From the NCBI RefSeq assembly GCF_036320965.1, contig NC_092261.1, positions 19,550,544-19,614,543 of the forward strand: a stretch of 64,000 bases of DNA, in the 5' to 3' direction. The position numbers and the translations under genes are program-made. Shown here piece by piece: positions 13,001 to 25,484 of the stretch. Under the pieces are notes generated by a model, which worked only from the letters and a program-made list of their open reading frames with translations, did not search any database and was not told the DNA's origin. The stretch is from Panulirus ornatus. Taxonomy: Eukaryota > Arthropoda > Malacostraca > Decapoda > Palinuridae. The first letter of the stretch is position 1. Every line of letters starts with the position of its first letter.

Positions 13001-13506
13001 TTAACATGCTGGAAGGTGAAAGGCGTGCAAAGAATAGAGTGAATTGGGACGATGTGGTATACCGGGGCCGACGTGCTGTCAATGGATTGAACCAGGGCAT
13101 GTGAAGCGTCTGGGGTAAACCATGGAAAGTTCTATGGGGCCTGGATTTGGAAAGGGTGCTGTGGTTTCGGTGCATTATTGCATGACAGCTAGAGACAGTG
13201 TGAACGAATGGGGCCTTTGTTGTCTTTTCCTAGCACTACCTCGCACACATGAGGGGGGAGGGGGTTGTTATTACATGTGTGGCGAGGTGGCGATAGGAAT
13301 GAATAAGGGCAGACAATGTGAATTATGTATACGTGTATATATGTATATGTCTATGTGTGTATGTACATGTATACGTTGAGATGTATAGGTATGTATATTG
13401 CGTGTGTGGACGTGTATGTATATACATGTGTACGTGGGTATGTTGGGCCATTCTTTCGTCTGTTTCCTTGCCCTACCTCGCTAACGCGGGAGACAGCGAC
13501 AAAGCA
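10046..13506 (+). mobile_element. RTE copy 5: near full length, long-3'UTR subfamily, defective
   Basis: Has the partial 5'UTR, EN (10,155-10,739: LNVCGC/QNVCGC, LSETKL, AYAPG, VMGDLNAK), a stop and frameshift at 10,737, then EN end and linker (10,766-11,272, MSDHYLLEAK), linker/RT (11,260-11,733), RT (11,685-12,464, FADDTAVVADS) and C-terminal domain (12,490-12,957, ended early by TGA in place of W in PNWRW). Motif A carries FMHLEKAYD for FMDLEKAYD, and motif B GLRQECVMSPW. The long 3'UTR is at 13,085-13,506. An old pseudogene copy. Confidence 0.92.
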
Positions 13507-13519
13507 AAATAATAAATAA

Positions 13520-14955
13520 ATATATAATTCACCAATATCAGTGATATTTCTCGTAGTACAGGAGTTAGGGTTAATAAGTGAGATGGCATTACTCCATATT
13601 TGATTCTTGTCCTGTTCTTATAGACTATATTTATGTTGCTTAAGTCTAACTGAATGATCCTTACCAATCTGTCCATCATAAATCCTATCACAATTTTAGA
13701 TAGTATTTTATAAACACTTCCTGCAGAACTTTCTGGTCAGTTCTTCAATAATGTATTTTGTTGTTGAAAGTAACATATGTAGTAAAGGATTTAAGCTACA
13801 AGGGAAGTAAATTGAAATCATTACTAAAGGGGAGAACTAAAAGATCCTTAGTGTCAAGGGGAGGTTTGGGTTTAACTATAAAATGATTTCTTTGCCAACT
13901 TAAGAAATTTATCAATTAAAGATCTAGGATACTTTAACTTGGATCCAATAGAATATATCTTCTCAAACTCATCATGAATAAACTCTGGACTGCATATACG
14001 TATGTCATAAGGAACATAAACTATAATGATGATGATTTAACAAAGGAGCATAAACTATAATGATGATTTAACTCTGTCATATCAAGCTGCGTAATAATGG
14101 ATATAGGAGCATGCATTGGTAGGTTTTCTGTATATGCTTAACTTTAACATGCTTCTATCCCTGTGAATCATGCAGTCTCAAATGTAATATACTCTTATTT
14201 TCAATATCTACAATGAAGTTGATGGAGGCACTAATTGTTGAGTAAAGGGAGAAATGTTTGTGAGTTTTCATTTGTTGGCCAAACACAAAGACCGTCATGT
14301 ACGTACCTAAAGCAAAATGCATTAGAAAGTAAGATAAACTTTAGTAATTTTGTTTCAAAGTGCTCCATGTAAAGATTACTTAATACAGGTGTTACCAAAT
14401 TTCTGAGCATAATATTCTCCATTAAATTGAAATGCAGTCTTTTATACACAATATTATCAATTCAATAAAATCAGACTTTGAAACAGGTAAATGAATATTG
14501 TCCAAAACTTAAGTTGAATATTCTAAGAGGTCATCAACTGGAACTTTTGTGAATAGAGGTGAAACATCAAAGCTAGCCAGTTTGAAATCAAAATCAACAT
14601 TGATGTCATTAAGCTTGTAAACTAAATCTACATTTTTCATGATATTAGAATTTCTTATCTTACCTAGTAATGGGCTAAATAAACTAACCACTTTGACAGT
14701 CTATATATGATGGAGACCACTGACCTCGCTATGGGTTTGCTGGAAAATTTGGTTTATGTGGTGTGGTAAGTCCATGCATAAATGGCATTGAAGGGGACAA
14801 AGATAAACTTTTGACTGGAGAACCATTACCTTTCAACAACAATTTCAGCTCTGTATCAAAATGAGAATTAACTGCTTCTAGGGGATTCTTACCGAGTTTA
14901 AGGTATGTTGTGTCATTTCTTATTTATCTTAAATTTATGATCTATCTCGATTAAA
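13520..14955 (-). mobile_element. Penelope-like element C (RT to EN, degraded)
   Basis: Minus-strand PLE. RT fragments seen: LGKNPLEAVNSHFDTELK and an HKPNFPANP region at 14,760-14,950, GKIRNSNIMKNVDL..SFDVSPLFTKVPVDDLLEY at 14,509-14,691 (motif A), and TPVLSNLYMEHFETKLLKF..RYVHDGLCVWP at 14,231-14,449 (motif B onward). The catalytic YVDD is YVHD. A damaged connector and GIY-YIG region occupies 13,520-14,150. Multiple frameshifts. Confidence 0.8.
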
Positions 14956-14959
14956 ATAA

Positions 14960-15605
14960 TCTCACGAATTTATACAAGACATTTTCCTCCGCACTGTTTA
15001 TCCTCATCATTCTACTGGAGGTTCGGGTTTCTACGTCATATCTGGGCAGTAATCCCGACATAACCAACTTATTATTGATTTTTTTTTGGACTTACAGATG
15101 AGATCCTTTTACTTCGCTAAAGTTTTGTTTGATATCCCATTCGCTAAATTGTTTGTCTCGACCTGGACAATAACAGTCTTATCATCGGGAATGTTTGAGA
15201 CAATGCCATCAACTTCCCTGGGACATCGTTCAGGAACGCACAAATTTCTTCTCTTATTCCCCTAGATAAGAACTCTTGGTTCTGATCTCTACTCGAAGTC
15301 ACCAACGTGAATGGTACTATGATCATCCTCTACTTCATCTTCCAGTAACATGAATTTCTTTTGAGTTGGATCTCCTTCTCCTAGACTTCTTCTGTTGGTT
15401 GACAAGTTTTCCTAGCAGGCTAGAATGTGAGACTGTCCTCTAACTTTGTTTTCATGGTGGTTTCCAGGATCTCTACCCTGTTCCTTACTAATGATCAACC
15501 ATTTTGCAGTAACAAAGCCCGCCTCGCTTTCCCACACTTTCATCAAAACATCTGATATCTTTGTTGATTTACTCTCTTTCATAATTACTAAATGTATTTT
15601 TTCAT
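14960..15605 (-). pseudogene. CR1-type ORF1 relic with SGNH hydrolase/esterase block
   Basis: Read on the minus strand, near 15,150-15,260 it gives NKRRNLCVPERCPREVDG.. then DDKTVIVQVETNNLANG. This matches the GTNNL block of the SGNH hydrolase domain found in ORF1 of many CR1-group LINEs. Then at about 15,000-15,060 comes MSGLLPRYDVETRTSSRMMRI, matching the downstream segment. Stops interrupt it throughout. The role of such domains in the element is not settled. Separate from the CR1 at 17.2-20.6 kb. Confidence 0.6.
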
Positions 15606-16130
15606 ACAAGATGTAGAAGAACTAAGGAAAGCACTTATCTTCTTTAATAAGAGTATCTTCGATGAACTCCCTCATGTGAGTAAGACAGGCGCCATTCTGC
15701 GTAGCGCTAAGATAAACTGGAAGCTGAGAGGATAAACGTCCGCTTGCGACAGAGGTCATTCCTTTTTAAAACATTAATCTTCCTCCTCAATTATAAACTG
15801 AATTGGAGGACTCGTACGGATTAAGCACCTATGTTTCATGTTCATGTTATTAGTTGTGACCACATAGGCAACGTAATCGTATCTCATTTTCAAGGTTCTA
15901 TCCATTATCCCGCTAACATGAACCAGGGCTTCCATATGTAAACATGAAATTATCAGTTAAAGGAAAACCCACCGGAAGACCACTACGCTGTTCGAACTCC
16001 TTACCATTGAATGCGAAATTACCTAAGTTGACGCGTAGTGTAACGAGTATGAGTCATGAAATGAGCCACGGTACACACTCACTGAGATTCAAATAATTCA
16101 GACCAAAAATGAAGAGACGGCGCCTTGTTG
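15606..16130. other. Unassigned ~525 bp
   Basis: No convincing coding, RNA or repeat signature. It could be more of the adjacent CR1 ORF1 relic, but no motif supports that. Confidence 0.4.
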
Positions 16131-17207
16131 TCGATTATTGGAAAAATATGTAAAACAAAACGAAAATTCAAATACATTTGAGAAGGAACACTACAAATGC
16201 AGCGTCTGTCTCCCATGCACAACAGAAACAATAAAACCAACAGCACGCGTGAATGGTGCTCCCCAGACACTGCAAGAGCTATACGGTGCAGAAATGAACT
16301 CTACGAGCACAAGAAATCAGACAATCGCCCAAGCATTGCAACGCAGTTTAACACACTTAAGAGAGTCGTGAAAAGACTTATCAAAAAAGCCAAGACAGAA
16401 TACGAAGTGAGTATTGCTGGAGATGATGATAGAGATCCTGAATGATTTTACAGATATACCAGTGATAAGGAACATATAAGTAGGTAGATGGGACCTTTAG
16501 TAAACGAGAATTAGGAACCCATTGTGGATGATAAAAGCATAGCAGTAACCCTGAGCAAGTTTTTAGTTTTTTTTTGCACTAGAAACTAGCGGCACGAATT
16601 TTAAGACAGTGATAGATAACATTCACACGTTATAGTTACAGAAGTACTAACACAGATAATCTAAAGATTAATAAAAGTCCAGGTCTCAGAAGTTTATATC
16701 CACGAGTAGTTTAAAACGTTTAACACGAAGTCACCATTACCATATAATTTGAACAGACCTTTTCATGATGGAATAGTCCCGCAAAACTGGAGCCTGGCAA
16801 ACGCCACCCCTGCATTTCCTGGCAGTTACGGTCATATTAGCCTCGCATCAGTTATGTTCAAACTAGAGTTGATCATTAGAGATGAAATCAGTCTATCTGG
16901 AAGAAGACAGTCTGATCAACAATACTCAGCATGTTTTTAGAAGGCCCGATCATACCTTAGGAACCTCCTTGAATTTCATCATAGATCGTTCAATACCCAC
17001 AACAAGATGAAAGCAATAGATTTCGAATCTGTGAACTTCCAGACAGCATTCGACAAAGTTCCCCACGTTAATTAAAGCATTAAGCCCGGGCCCTAGGGAT
17101 GACTAGTTGCATAGGAAATTGAATAGTAATGAATGGTGAATCATTACCATGGTCATCCATTACTAATGGGCTCCTCCAGGACCCGTGCTTGGGCGTATAC
17201 TTATATG
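16131..17207 (+). mobile_element. CR1-like LINE (outer, plus strand), 5' segment of ORF2
   Basis: Coding remnants in order: linker WCSPDTARAIRCRNELYEHK..RLIKKAKTEYEVSI (16,240-16,420), FYRYTSDKEHISR, DKSIAVTLSKF, FHDGIVPQNWSLANATPAF (RT motif 1 region, 16,760-16,820), FQTAFDKVPHV (motif A region, ~17,037) and NGESLPWSSITNGLLQDPCLG (damaged motif B, ~17,130-17,190). It stops just before the expected ..FVIYINDL and appears to resume at 20,614. Confidence 0.75.
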
Positions 17208-17962
17208 AACATAGGACGTGAGGACATTGCAAGAGGCCTATTTACCCATGCTAGACAGGTCTCGAGTCCGTCCACCCTACAACCAACAACCTGAACCCGT
17301 AAACACATCCAACCTTCGTTTAATCTAGCATTCACTACTGTACTGGGCAGCTTGTTCCATAAATCTACAACCCTATTCCCGAACCAATATGACCCACATC
17401 CGACCTAAATCTATTTTTTTTTATATAAATCCATTATTTCTTCTTCTATCCGGTGGTGCCATTCTAAGAACTTTATTCATATTACCTTTATTAATGCCCT
17501 TCACCCATTTAAAAACTTGAGTCATTTCCCCCTAGCCCACTCTCAAGTGAGTGCAAATTCAGTCTTTTTAACTTTTCTTCATAAGTGAGGTTCCTAGTAC
17601 CAGGGATCATCTTTGTCATGCTCCTTTGTACCCTCTATAAGCAATTTATATCTACTTCATAGTATGGAGCCCAAAACTGTACCACATTATCCGAATATGG
17701 TCATATACAACGCAAGATAAAGATGCAATGATACTCTAGGTGTTTTATTGCTAACAGTCCTATTAATACATTGTTGCCGCGGCCTAAGATCCTTGCTTAC
17801 TAGAACCCCTAAATCTCTTTTGCATTCTGTTTTATTAATAGTGATATTGTCCAGTTTGTAATTAGTGTTTCTGTTTTTACCTACTCTTAGTGTTCTGCGT
17901 TAATCTATGTTGAATTTCTTTTTCCCTGTACCCGCATATTCTGACCATCTATTTAAGTTCCT

Positions 17963-18157
17963 CTATAAATTCACTGAATTTTCATCCGAGTCAATTACGG
18001 TCCCTATTTTTGTATCATCGGCAAATTTACTTAGGTTGCTGGTTATTCCCATATCTAAATCGTTGATATATATAACGAACAAGAGCAGCCCCAGGACTGA
18101 CCCCTGAGGAACACCACTGGCTACATTGCCCCAGTCCGATGAACTCCGTTGCTGCAT
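17963..18157 (-). pseudogene. CR1 reverse transcriptase motifs B-C
   Basis: A 64-codon open stretch with SGVPQGSVLGLLLFVIYIND (motif B) and LSKFADDTKIG (motif C, catalytic Asp pair intact). Flanking RT motifs continue in other frames up to about 18,600 (SNYRPISLTSIMSKF-like on the minus strand). Confidence 0.75.
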
Positions 18158-19751
18158 ACCCTCTGTTTCCTGTCAGTGAGCCACGCTCTAATCCAATTAA
18201 ATACACAATTCCCGATGCCGTGTGCTGCTATTTTTCTAAGCAGACGCTCATGAGGTACTCTGTCAAAAGCCTTACTTAAGTCTAAGTCTGCAGTATCATA
18301 ACTTTTACCCTGATCAACAGTTTCAGATACTTTATTAAAGAAGGAGAGAAAGTTACTGAGTCATGACTTTCCTTTTGTAAACCCACGTTAAGAGGCCCTA
18401 ATGAGATCATGATTTTCCAAGTGTTTCCGTATTTTTGTCAGTTGTAACTGATTCGAGAAATTTGCTCATGATAGATGTCAAGCTGATAGGACGATAATTA
18501 GAGGCAATGGATCAATCCCCTTTCTTGGAAATGAGAACGACATTTGTTGTCCGCCAGTGCTTAGGAAGTACGCCTGACTCCAAAGATTGTTTAAACACAT
18601 TTAAAAGCGGGACACATTTCTTCCTTACATTCTTTCAAGACCCTTACATAAGTACCATCTGGCCCAGGACTCTTGTTACTTTTAATCGTTCTCTTTGTTT
18701 CAAAATATCAAATTTATTTGATTTTTTATAGCATAGCTTCCCGCTTTCGTCCCCCCCCCTCTAAATTTGCTCTGGAACCAGAATGTTTTTATTCTCCTCG
18801 TGTGTAGATACAAATATGAAGTGATTGTTTAAAATTTTACACATTTCAATCTCATTATCAACTGATTTACCAGAATGCGATTTGTAGGTCCCGGTTTCTT
18901 CCTAACCTCTGTTCTGTACATTTGGAAAAATCCCTTGGCATTGTTTTTTGCTTCGTTAGCTACCTTAGTTTCGTAATATTTTTTAGCCTTCCTAATCTCT
19001 GATTTGACCATTCTCTTAATTTGCGTTCGCTTATCAGGAAACTGTTTCCTCTCGTTTTACTTGTTGCACAAGCCCTTCTTCTGCCCTAATAGGCGTTTTA
19101 TTCTATTATTTAGCCATTTTGGGTCATTATTGTTAGTCCTATATTGCCTATATGGAATATTCAATTCTTATCCCTTTCTACATTGTTACCTGGAACCTTT
19201 TTACGGAAACTTCCACGCTGTTAATGGTCTCCCCTGCCTTACCCACACTTGACCTGATACTACCGCTAAGTTGATCTGAGTCCCATGACTGACCTGACCC
19301 CACACTACCTGCACTGGTGCGTCCGCCTGACCTCACCCCACCTCATTTAGTCCCACCCAATCAACACAAGCAAGTTATCACATCCTTCATTATATTGAAT
19401 CTTATTTTCTTGTGGTCACTATTATCTAACTGTTCTCCCACCTCAACTTCATCTGATATGGTTGTTTGCATTTGTCAGTAACAAATCTAAGATGTTGTTA
19501 CCCCTAGTCCCCTTGGAAATGTGCTGTGTTAGAAAAAGAATCTCTCTCCATAGATTGCTTTGACTCATTATCTCCCCTATTATCTTCCCAGTTAACTGTA
19601 CTGAAGTTAAGTCGCATTATGAACACAAGCCTTTTTAATTTCGTCCCATGAAAATCTCCCCCTCAGACTATCTAGTTGGGTCTGTATAATACTCCTAATG
19701 ATATCCTTTCATTGTTTTCATATATTTCAACTCAAATCGATTATGTTATTT

Positions 19752-20072
19752 TTATGTTACTTTAATGTCACTCCTGTTACAGCTCTTAATATTATCTCTA
19801 ATATAACGCGCTACCCCACCTCCTCTCCTATCCTTCCTATCAGCCGTGTAAAGTTTGTATTTATTAATAGAAAACTCTAACAACAGATCCCTTTCTTCTA
19901 CTTTCATCCAGATTTCAGTAAAACATACAATATCGAAAGACTCGATCCTGACTATCGCCCTCATATGATCCATCTTCTTTCTTAAACTGTTACAATTTGT
20001 ATAGTAGAAATTAAGTTCTTTATAATCACCTACATTACCTCCCTTTCTTGTTGTGTGTTTCTTAACACTCAT
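19752..20072 (-). pseudogene. CR1 ORF2 endonuclease N-terminus
   Basis: A 106-codon open stretch starting MSVKKHTTRKGG. It matches the AP-endonuclease N-terminus: Asn in YYTNCNSL, the catalytic Glu in FTEIWM, and the RRGGGVARYIRD strand. The rest of EN is out of frame. The start follows directly on the ORF1 relic, as expected for a two-ORF CR1. Confidence 0.7.
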
Positions 20073-20279
20073 TGATTAGGCTTTTTGGGCATGTATGTCC
20101 CTGACCCCTGACCCTCGTTCCTTGACCCAAACCATCTAACATAAAAAAGACATCCCTGAAACCTCCATTTCCAAACAACTAGCAAACTGAACAACTCCCG
20201 TCCTAAACAAATGTACCCCATCAGTAGCATACATAGATACCCTGCCATAGAAGAAGTTCCATTAGTCCAGAAAGGGACA

Positions 20280-20398
<119 letters not shown>

Positions 20399-20613
20399 CC
20401 AGCAACACGACGCCAACCTTGAGTTGACGCCAATTGCTCAAGAGCCACTCCCCGTCGATTCCCCTCCTATACTTGGCTAACATCCCCTCACTTGGTAACA
20501 TCATTGTTCCCTCCACTCAGGCAGATGATGAGTTTGACCCAATTTTCGGACAAGATGTCCAACATATGCACTGCATCACCTATCCCACGCTCCAGGGTAA
20601 CACACCCTCATCA

Positions 20614-21120
20614 TTTATATTAATGATGACGTAGGGCAAGAATAACTTAGTGTCCAAATTCACAGATGACACAAAGATCGGCAGTGTAATATTAACTGAA
20701 GAAGATAGGCTAAGATTACAAAAGGGTCTAATTGAATCGCCGAATAGTTAGAAAGTAGCAAATTCCATTTAACGTCAATGAATATCAGCTGTTACAAGTA
20801 GAAAATCTCCACAAGATAAAGGACACCCCTAATGTAAGGTGTTTAGGTATCACTGTCTCCAGTAACTTCAAATTCTCCTAGCATTGTAATGAAGCTGCCA
20901 AGAGAGCAAATAGGATATTATGATTTATCAACAGAAACTTTACGTACAAAAGCAAAGATGTAATATTGCCAGTATACCTAAGTTTAGTTAGACCACACCT
21001 CGAATTTACAATGCAACGACATTATTAGTCTCGGAATAAGCTCCCAGAAAATTTTGTCAAGAACAACACCCTTGATATCTTCAAAACTTCACTTGAGCAT
21101 CACTTGTCATGTTCCAGTAT
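20614..21120 (+). mobile_element. CR1-like LINE (outer, plus strand), 3' segment
   Basis: Resumes at FIYIND (20,617) followed by NLVSKFTDDTKIGS (motif C as FTDD, ~20,645-20,686), RLRLQKGLIE, the RCLGITVSSNFKFS-like strand, and KDVILPVYLSLVRPHLEF-like sequence. After an internal deletion near 21,020 comes RNKLPENFVKNNTLDIFKTSLEHHL, the usual LINE C-terminus. This is the continuation expected for the fragment ending at 17,207. Confidence 0.72.
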
Positions 21121-23479
21121 TGAATTTCATATTTCCTCAATCATGGTATATCACGCAACCTTCTCAACCATGCTGCAGTAACATACCAACATTGATCAAC
21201 CCATATCACCAGCTGTGAGATATAAGTAAGAATTATTGTATCATTTTTCAACATCAAGAGTAATATATAGACATGGTAAGTCCTTATCATTGTTTTTATA
21301 ACAAAATGTGAAGGAATGCATGTTGTCCCTTCACGCATATTAATCCTGTAAGGTATTTCTTTCTACTTGTTCTCAGTCGGCGTGTTGCCTGAGGGAATGG
21401 AGGGTGGGAAGAAAGGCTTTGCTTTGCTATCCATTTCTTCCGCTGCTTTTGAGGGATCTGTTATTTTCTTAATCTTTTAAGTAGTATTAAGGCGAGGGGA
21501 CCTAGCTTGAACCATAGGTCTGTGTGATCATTGTATCTGTGTAACTCGGTCTCTCCCTGTGTAGAAAGACAATTAATCTGGAGCGAGCGATCATGAGAAG
21601 CCCACCCACAGTTCTGGGCCAACAGTTGGTGGTGCTGTAGGTTTGATGGGCAATCCTGGGACTCCACAGATCCTGGGATTCAGACGATCCAATAGACTCA
21701 TTAGTGATTCTGGAGAGCCAGGTTAGCAGACTTTGAATCAGAGTTTGTGATTCACGAGAGTCGGCGATCATAAAAAGACTAGCGGGATGAGGCAGCCGAA
21801 ACCAATTAATATCTCTAGTTTGCTTACCAAAGAACAGCATGGTGATTGTGGAATGTCATTTGGCGACGGGCAAAGACCAAGTGCCGATCCTGGAATGCTG
21901 TAGGCAGTCCTGGAAGGGCATCTACCAAGGAGGTGAAGGGTAACGTATGATTCATAATTCATCAGATCAAAGGACCCTCGCATCGATTACTTCCCACTCT
22001 GGAGTCGCATGGATCCTGAGCGTCAGGATAAGGTGTTAGTTAATTCTTTAATTTGGCTTCACGGGTGAGATGGAGGATGGAAGATAGTTAATGAGGTTAT
22101 GAAGTAATAAAAGAAGCAGCTGAGGTCGTAAGGTAGAAAAGGAAAGAATGCGGGGATATGAATTATATTCACGTATTGTAAATCGATCGTTCGATATGGA
22201 TCTGGTATGAGTTCAGTCGTTACCACAACCACATTACTATGTGTGTATATATGCTCCTGTATAGTGAACCTGCCTTACCCACTATAAACCGTATTTTCTT
22301 TGTGCAAGCGGTCGTTATATAATGTATGAATAACTTGGAATATTGAATATGGCTTGAGCAGATAGTTACGGCCACTTCAACACCACACATACGTGGTCGC
22401 TGGTGAAGGAAGTGGAATGTTTGTCTCGCATAATTTACAGTCCCATGTGATTTATGGATCATCTTTGCCCGATGGTGACTTCCAGAGAGCCAACAACTCA
22501 GCTCCTGCCCCGCAGGACCTTGTGACTGTTGGCAACTATAGTTCACTGGGCGTTCCCAAGTGTTGCCATACCAGCTGGTGACGCTAAAAATAAGCTTTTT
22601 ACAATTTCCTGCAATGACTAAAGTTATTGATGGGTCAATTTCTCGGAACAGTGTCTCGGAGAATTTAAAACTTCAGTACCTGTGAAAGTTTTAAGGAGAA
22701 GGAATGACTGAACAACTTGTCTAAGAAACGCAGCCTCAAAATGAGTGTTCAAGGGAGGATATCATTCCAGAACTGACCGACCAAACGAGCGAGATATATT
22801 CTAAAAAATCCAAGGCATTATCGAGCACCCACCCCACTCTCATCCTTCGCCATTTTGATTTTCTTCTAATGATCAGTTTCTCTAAAGTCATAACTTCATT
22901 ATATGTTTTTCTCCCGAGCATTGATGTATATCAAGAGCCAGTTAGGAGTATTGATTGTTAAGATCTCTACATTAAGACCCAGTTGTATTGTTAAGATCTC
23001 ACCTCGTTATAATTTATGCCACATCTACGAATTGGAGGCTGCTGGTGTCGTGCTAATGACACTGAATCTATTGATTTAACTGTGTCGTTGCCTTCGAGAA
23101 AAACTGAGCACCTTCTTATGCTATTGGAAGTGGCCCACACTTACGTCATATACTGTGATACATTTGATAATGGAAGAGGTTGCTTGATTTCTAGAAAACT
23201 TACAAGCCTGATTTGAGGTCCATGACGTTTTGAATTCAATATTCGGCGAATTGTGTTTGGAATTGCCTAGAATATTAGTAGGAGAATCAAAAAGTTTTAC
23301 TGAAGTGTTCGTGCCCAGTGCTCGTGAATAAAATGTTACAATACGAACACAATCTTTTACGTTTGTGCAGTTGTATTTATCTTTGATCTGGTAATATTAT
23401 AATAATCAGTGTTCAGATACAACTGATGTGGATTTTGTTTAGAATATATGGAAACTGTATATCGTGGAGGTGAAATATT
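21121..23479. other. Unassigned ~2.36 kb
   Basis: No recognisable gene, repeat family or RNA. Base composition is mixed and open frames are short with no familiar motif. Probably old intronic or intergenic sequence. Confidence 0.4.
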
Positions 23480-24317
23480 ATTTCATTGAGAGGGAGAACT
23501 AAAAGATTCTTGGTGTCAATAGGAGGTTTGGGCTCAGCTGTATAAAATGATTTCTTTGCTAACTTTTAGGATTTTTCAATGAAAGATCTAGGGTACTTTT
23601 ACTTAGATCAAATAGAATATATCTTCTCAAACTCATCATCAATATACTCTGGACTGCAAATACGTAATGCCCTAAGGAACGGAGATTGAATGATGAAAAT
23701 TTAACTCTGTCATGATTAGTAATAATTTATATCTGAGCATACATTGATAGGTTTCCTGTATATGCTAAACTTGTTTCCTTGCCTATGGATCATGCAATCT
23801 AAAAATGGTAACATACCGTTATTTTAATTTTCTGCAGTGAATTTAATGGAAGGTACTAAATTGTTAAGTAAGGGGAGAAATATTTGTAAATTTTCATTTG
23901 TTGGCCAGACACAAAGAACATCAACTGCATACCTAAACCAAATTGCATTAGAAAGTAAAATATCCCTTAGTAATTTTGTTTCAAAAAATATCATGTGAAT
24001 GTTAGTACAGGTGAAAGAGGATTACCCATTGCCATACCAAAATTTTGAGCATAATAATCTCCATTGAATTGAAATTCGCAGTCTTTTATACATAATTTTA
24101 TCAATTCAAAGAAAACAGACTTTGAAACAGGTAAATGAACATCATCCAAGACATCAAATAAATATTCTAAAAGGTCATCAACTGGAACTTTTGTGAAAAG
24201 TAAGGAAACATCAAAGCTAACAAGTTTGAAATCAAAATAAATATTGTTAAGCTTGTTAAGTAAATCTACATTGTTCATGATATTAGAATTTGATATCTTA
24301 CCCACTAAAGGGGTTAA
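23480..24317 (-). mobile_element. Penelope-like element D, minus arm
   Basis: Minus strand: GKISNSNIMNNVDLLNKLNN, SFDVSLLFTKVPVDDLLEYL (motif A), FFELIKLCIKDCEFQFNGDYY and NFGMAMGNPLSPVL (motif B) at 23,991-24,310. The YVDD region near 23,920 reads YAVD. A connector fragment extends to about 23,480. The RT motifs are well preserved, but the element ends abruptly at an inverted junction. Confidence 0.85.
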
Positions 24318-24575
24318 TGGGTAACCCTCTTTCACCTGTACTAAGTAATCTTTAAATGGAATTTTTTGAAGCAAATTTACTAAAGGATACCTTATCTTCC
24401 AATGCAATTTGGTTGAGGTATGTAGATAATGTTCTTTGTGTTTGGCCAACACATGAAAATTTACAAATATTTCTCCCCTTACTTAGCATTATGGGAACTT
24501 ATCGTGTTCCATTTTTCCCTTGACTCATAGGAATATACTTGATCACGCGCAAAATTGTAATACTTTCCACCATTT
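24318..24575 (+). mobile_element. Penelope-like element D, plus arm and terminus
   Basis: Plus strand: GNPLSPVLSNL, FEANLLKDTL, RYVDNVLCVWPTHENLQIFLPLLS (motif C as YVDN), then a jump at GGGAACTTATCG to the PLE terminal sequence (GACTCATAGGAATATACTTGATCACGCG). Inverted against the minus arm, repeating its RT region. Confidence 0.82.
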
Positions 24576-24577
24576 CA

Positions 24578-25484
24578 AGGTACACATACACAGACATATA
24601 CATATCTACACGTGTACATATTTATACTTGCTGCCTTTATCCATTTCTGTCGCCAGGAAAAGACAAAAAATGCCACGTTCGTTCACACTAAGACTCTAGC
24701 TGTCATGTGTAATGCACCGAAATCACGGTTCCTTTCCCACAGCCAGACCCCACAGACCTTTACCCTAGATGCTTCACATGCCCTGGTTCAATCCATTGAC
24801 AGAACGTCGACCCCGTTATATCACATCGTTCCAATTCACTCTGTTCCTTGCACGCCTTTCACCCTCCTGTATGTTCAGGCCCCGATCGCTCGAAATCTCT
24901 TTCCCTCCATCCTTCTACCACCAATTTGGTCTACCGCTTTTTCCTGTTCCCTCTACCTCTGATACATGTATCCTCATTGTCAATCATTCCTCATATTAAC
25001 ATTGTACGAACCACTGTTCCTTCAAACATGGCCTCTTTCCTCTCTGAGATAACGTCCTCTCCTTCCACACATTCTTCAACGCTCCCAGAAACGCCGCCCT
25101 CTCCCTTACCCTGTGACTTACTTCCGCTTCCATGGTTCCATTCGCTGCCGCTTCCATGATTCCATTCGCTGCCATGTCCACTCCCAGATATCTAGAATAC
25201 TTCACTTCCTCCAGTTTTTCTTCATTTAAACTTACCTCCCAGTTCACTTGTCTCTCGAGAGTACTGAACCTAATAACCTAGCTCATATTCACATTTACTC
25301 TCAACTTTTTCTTTCATACACTTTACCAAATCAGTCACCATCAGCGAACAACTGACTCACTTCCCGAGCCATCTCATCCGGAACAGACTCCATACTTGCC
25401 CCTCTCTCCAAAACTCTTGCATTTACCTCCTTAACCACACCATTTTCTGTTTGTCAGATACATTCTTCAAAGCAAACTCTAGAT
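24578..25484 (-). mobile_element. RTE copy 6: 3' part, long-3'UTR subfamily, degraded
   Basis: Minus strand. The long 3'UTR (24,578-24,790), the codons for the ..GLNQGM-type end (GGGGTCGACGTTCTG), the C-terminal domain with deletions, and the [26 protein letters not shown] region (24,996-25,247). It ends near 25,484 in the VFALKNV region, head-to-head with copy 7. Confidence 0.82.

Noticed and set aside
22393..22581. 62-codon open frame as a host exon
   Set aside because: No familiar family and no convincing splice sites on both sides.
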